From: Marinilactibacillus sp. Marseille-P9653
GTDB taxonomy: Bacteria; Bacillota; Bacilli; Lactobacillales; Carnobacteriaceae_A
Reading direction: 5' to 3'
DNA length: 64,000 nt
Assembly: GCF_916618885.1 (NCBI RefSeq)
Contig: NZ_CAKAKH010000001.1
Span: forward strand, 744,001 to 808,000
Shown: in pieces, positions 61,943 to 64,000 of the stretch
Layout of the letters: every line of letters begins with the position of its first letter
Position numbering within the stretch: the first letter of the stretch is position 1
Program-made: the position numbers and the translations under genes
The notes under the pieces: model-generated
What the model was told of the DNA's origin: nothing
Seen by the model: the letters and a program-made list of their open reading frames with translations, nothing else
The model's database searches: none

Positions 61943-62272
61943 TATGAAAATACTCCTTTGACAACGCGTAGCTTTTGTTTGTCTAATGTTAGTATACCCT
62001 TAATGAGCACGAATAGGTTATCAGAAAGATTACAGTTGTTCGCTTTAATTATAAGAAATCGTTTCGTTATATTACAAATATTTTAATTATTGTCTTAAAT
62101 GAGGTGCTTTGTAAGTCTTTTGTTAAGAAATAGCTAATTTGAACGTTATGATTGCTGATTGGAAGATACTGATTATTTAGTGTTCATTGGTGATAATTCA
62201 TTTTTGAATAAAAAAAGCCACTCGCTTTTAGGCAGAGTAGCTTAAATAATAGATGAACGTTAAAGCCTTTGT
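61943..62272. other. Intergenic stretch between the DUF4828-like gene and uppP
   Basis: 330 bases with two minus-strand flanks. It contains the promoter region of the DUF4828-like gene at the left and the uppP terminator at 62209-62243. No further gene, repeat or structured RNA was seen. Confidence 0.5.
62209..62243 (-). terminator. Terminator of uppP
   Basis: On the minus strand AAGCTACTC pairs with GAGTGGCTT (one U-G), followed by a T run (plus-strand 62215-62243). Confidence 0.75.
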
Positions 62273-63094
62273 TTAACCGATAAGCCAGAAATAGCCAATG
62301 ACGACGACTCCAGCAATAATCCTGTACCAGCCGAAGGCACTAAAGTCGTTTCTGCGGATATATCCCATTAAGAAACGAATAGCAAATACGGAAACGACGA
62401 AGGAGACAACACAGCCTACTAGTAGAATAGTCATTTCAGCAGCTGTAAAGTTAAATCCGAATTTTAATAGTTTAAGTGCACTTGCTCCAACCATTATAGG
62501 AATCGATAAGAAGAAAGAATATTCAGCAGCAATGGGGCGAGCCGCTCCAATCAAGATAGCACCGATGATCGTTGCACCAGATCGTGAAGTTCCAGGAATC
62601 AAAGCCAACACTTGGAAAATCCCGATGATGAAAGCAGTCTTATAGGTTAATTCTTCCCAAGTGGATATAGTTGGCTGCTTACCCTTATTTCTTTTTTCAA
62701 TAATAATAAAAGCTATACCATAAATAATGAGAACGACCGAAACGGTTACCCAATTATAGAAGTACTGGTTGATGAGATCTTCGAACAAAAATCCGATGAT
62801 CCCTGCTGGTATGATACCTACGAGTACTTTATACCAGATGTTCCAAGTTTCTTTTTGCTGTGCGTGTGTTTTTGAAGGTGCGAATGGATTTAATTTGTTA
62901 AAGAAAAGCAAAATAACAGCAAATATAGAAGCGAGCTGAATCACAACGAAAAACATTTCTTTGAATTGAGTACTGGCATCTAATACAAGAAATTCATCGA
63001 ACAAGATCATATGACCCGTACTACTGATTGGCAGCCATTCAGTAATACCTTGTACAACTCCTAAAATAATGGCTTTGATAATTTCTATTAGCAT
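62273..63094 (-). CDS. uppP: Undecaprenyl-diphosphatase
   Basis: 273 residues, about eight membrane segments. The two UppP/BacA motifs are present: [18 protein letters not shown] (14-31) with the catalytic Glu and Ser residues, and [12 protein letters not shown] (about 163-174). It dephosphorylates undecaprenyl diphosphate to recycle the lipid carrier of wall synthesis and gives bacitracin tolerance. Length is normal. Single gene with its own terminator; TAGGAGT precedes the ATG. Confidence 0.93.
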   Translation of the reverse strand: MLIEIIKAIILGVVQGITEWLPISSTGHMILFDEFLVLDASTQFKEMFFVVIQLASIFAVILLFFNKLNPFAPSKTHAQQKETWNIWYKVLVGIIPAGIIGFLFEDLINQYFYNWVTVSVVLIIYGIAFIIIEKRNKGKQPTISTWEELTYKTAFIIGIFQVLALIPGTSRSGATIIGAILIGAARPIAAEYSFFLSIPIMVGASALKLLKFGFNFTAAEMTILLVGCVVSFVVSVFAIRFLMGYIRRNDFSAFGWYRIIAGVVVIGYFWLIG

Positions 63095-63340
63095 AATAAA
63101 CTCCTATTCGTTTTATGTAAAATTTTGACCTCGTCTATCATACCGAAATTTTCCCGATTTTCCAACTACTTGATGAAAGTTTAAAGGTTTATTAAGATAT
63201 TACTTGTTCACCATTACTTGTTTCGTACGTATTGGTTCATCTATTCAGTGAAACTATGGTAAGATGAACTAAATCAAGTAGTCGACTAGTGCAAAGCAGT
63301 CGGGTATGAGAATACAAATTCTAAGAAAGTAGGGTTAAAA

Positions 63341-63847
63341 ATGGGAATGTTTGATTTCTTGAAAGGTAAGAGCGGTGACGGAGATTCAGCTCAAACGTTG
63401 ATGAGTCCAGTAAATGGTAAAGTAATCGCAATCGAAGATGTACAAGATCCAGTATTTTCTCAAAAAATGATGGGAGATGGGTTTGGCATCGTACCTAGCG
63501 ATGGTGATATTTACTCACCAGGAAATGGTAAGGTTGTCAGTGTCTTCCCTACACAACATGCTGTTGGGCTTTTACTAGATAATGGTGTAGAAGTATTGAT
63601 TCACATTGGTATCGATACGGTTGAACTAGAAGGTGCGCCTTTTGATACGTTAGTAAAAGAAGGCGATAAAGTAACGCCTGAAACTAAAGTCTCGACAGTT
63701 AATCTAGAAGAACTTGCTTCTGCAGGTAAAGAAAACACTGTAATTATCGTATTTAGTAACATGGACCAAGTAGATAAGTTTGATTTATCTACAACTGGTG
63801 AAACAGCCAGAGGTACGGAAATTGGAACGATTTCTTCTAAAAAATAA
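63341..63847 (+). CDS. PTS glucose-type EIIA protein
   Basis: 168 residues. One EIIA(Glc)-type domain: MSPVNGKVIAIEDVQDPVFSQKMMGDG at the start, His73 in PTQHAVGL and the phosphorylated His88 in LIHIGIDTVELEG. No membrane domain is fused. It accepts phosphate from HPr and passes it to an IIB domain; free EIIA proteins of this type serve sugar permeases such as those for trehalose, maltose or sucrose that lack their own IIA. No permease is nearby. Confidence 0.9.
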   Translation: MGMFDFLKGKSGDGDSAQTLMSPVNGKVIAIEDVQDPVFSQKMMGDGFGIVPSDGDIYSPGNGKVVSVFPTQHAVGLLLDNGVEVLIHIGIDTVELEGAPFDTLVKEGDKVTPETKVSTVNLEELASAGKENTVIIVFSNMDQVDKFDLSTTGETARGTEIGTISSKK

Positions 63848-63860
63848 AAGCGAACGACTG

Positions 63861-63898
63861 AAAAAGCACCGACCTTCAAAGAGGTCGATGCTTTTTTA
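63861..63898. terminator. Bidirectional terminator after the EIIA gene
   Basis: AAAGCACCGACCT (63863-63875) faces AGGTCGATGCTTT (63882-63894); one position mismatches on the plus strand but forms U-G on the minus strand. A and T runs lie on both sides, so it can also end the minus-strand gene at 63905. Confidence 0.7.
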
Positions 63899-63904
63899 TA
63901 ATGA

Positions 63905-64000
63905 TTATTCAGTTGGTCGTTCATAAGAAAACAAGGTACCCATTTCAGCATATTGATTTCCTGATAATCTAGCCGTTGGATTCAAAGCTTCAGGTAAAAT
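63905..64000 (-). CDS. C-terminus of a flavin reductase-like protein (cut by window edge)
   Basis: The last 31 codons of a minus-strand gene, ending ARLSGNQYAEMGTLFSYERPTE. The pattern R-L-S-G-N-x-Y-A at the C-terminus recalls the flavin reductase (DIM6/NTAB) family, where a conserved R-x-G-G-x-x-Y motif lies near the end. Only this fragment is visible, so the call is tentative. A bidirectional terminator follows its stop. Confidence 0.4.
   Translation of the reverse strand: MLPEALNPTARLSGNQYAEMGTLFSYERPTE

Overview
The window looks like a chromosomal segment of a low-GC Gram-positive of the order Lactobacillales, probably family Carnobacteriaceae (inference). The evidence is strong AAGGAGG ribosome sites, sigma-A-type promoters, AT-rich intergenic DNA, a glgBCDAP glycogen operon, a MaePE/MaeKR-type malate locus, FloA/NfeD, Spx, an ECF S component, glutathione reductase and many Firmicutes-type intrinsic terminators. 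No ribosomal RNA, insertion sequence or CRISPR array was seen.

Layout. (1) 1-10.4 kb is the right end of a prophage: tail/host-recognition protein (cut by the window edge), DUF1617-like protein, holin and an amidase endolysin with CW_7 repeats. An accessory zone follows: a two-gene soluble + membrane cassette behind a promoter and terminator, a short promoter-terminator RNA unit, small peptide genes under an operator-overlapped promoter, a YolD-like gene with two LexA-type boxes, and a 55-residue protein start-coded by TTG. (2) 10.6-18.4 kb is housekeeping and regulatory: oxidoreductase, ion channel with an extreme S4 helix, LysR regulator, heterodimeric ABC exporter, MgtC. (3) 18.6-24.6 kb holds an rnfC-rnfD pair without the rest of the Rnf operon, glutathione reductase, and a purine permease behind a guanine-type riboswitch. 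(4) 24.6-33 kb holds a YknXYZ-like ABC system, two metallophosphoesterases, Tex, SprT and tRNA-Leu(GAG). (5) 33-37.6 kb holds two VOC proteins, a gamma-glutamyltransferase-like enzyme, a ROK protein, an SGNH hydrolase and an unassigned RNA of about 170 nt. (6) 37.6-42.6 kb is the malate locus: malic enzyme and 2-hydroxycarboxylate transporter divergent from a two-component pair whose kinase lacks a recognisable ATP-binding domain. (7) 42.7-51.3 kb holds YrhK-like protein, Spx, an aldo/keto reductase, phasin-like + UbiB-like kinase, aromatic acid exporter, a DUF4430 lipoprotein + ECF S pair, and an NfeD-FloA-(Arg/Gln-rich protein) operon. (8) 51.8-60.1 kb is the glycogen operon. (9) 60.2-64 kb holds a second NCS2 permease, UppP, a PTS EIIA domain and the C-terminus of a flavin reductase-like gene.

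How they connect. GlgC/GlgD make ADP-glucose, GlgA polymerises, GlgB branches and GlgP recovers glucose-1-phosphate. Malate enters by the transporter and is decarboxylated to pyruvate by malic enzyme, with the neighbouring two-component pair the likely regulator. Glutathione reductase and a glyoxalase I-like protein suggest glutathione-linked stress handling.

Most worth following up: the prophage two-gene cassette (candidate phage-defence or superinfection-exclusion module), the RnfCD-only operon, the malate kinase without ATP-binding motifs, and the orphan RNA near 37.4 kb. All names come from motif reading without database search. Where the first in-frame start lacked a ribosome site, a better-placed start was chosen and is explained.
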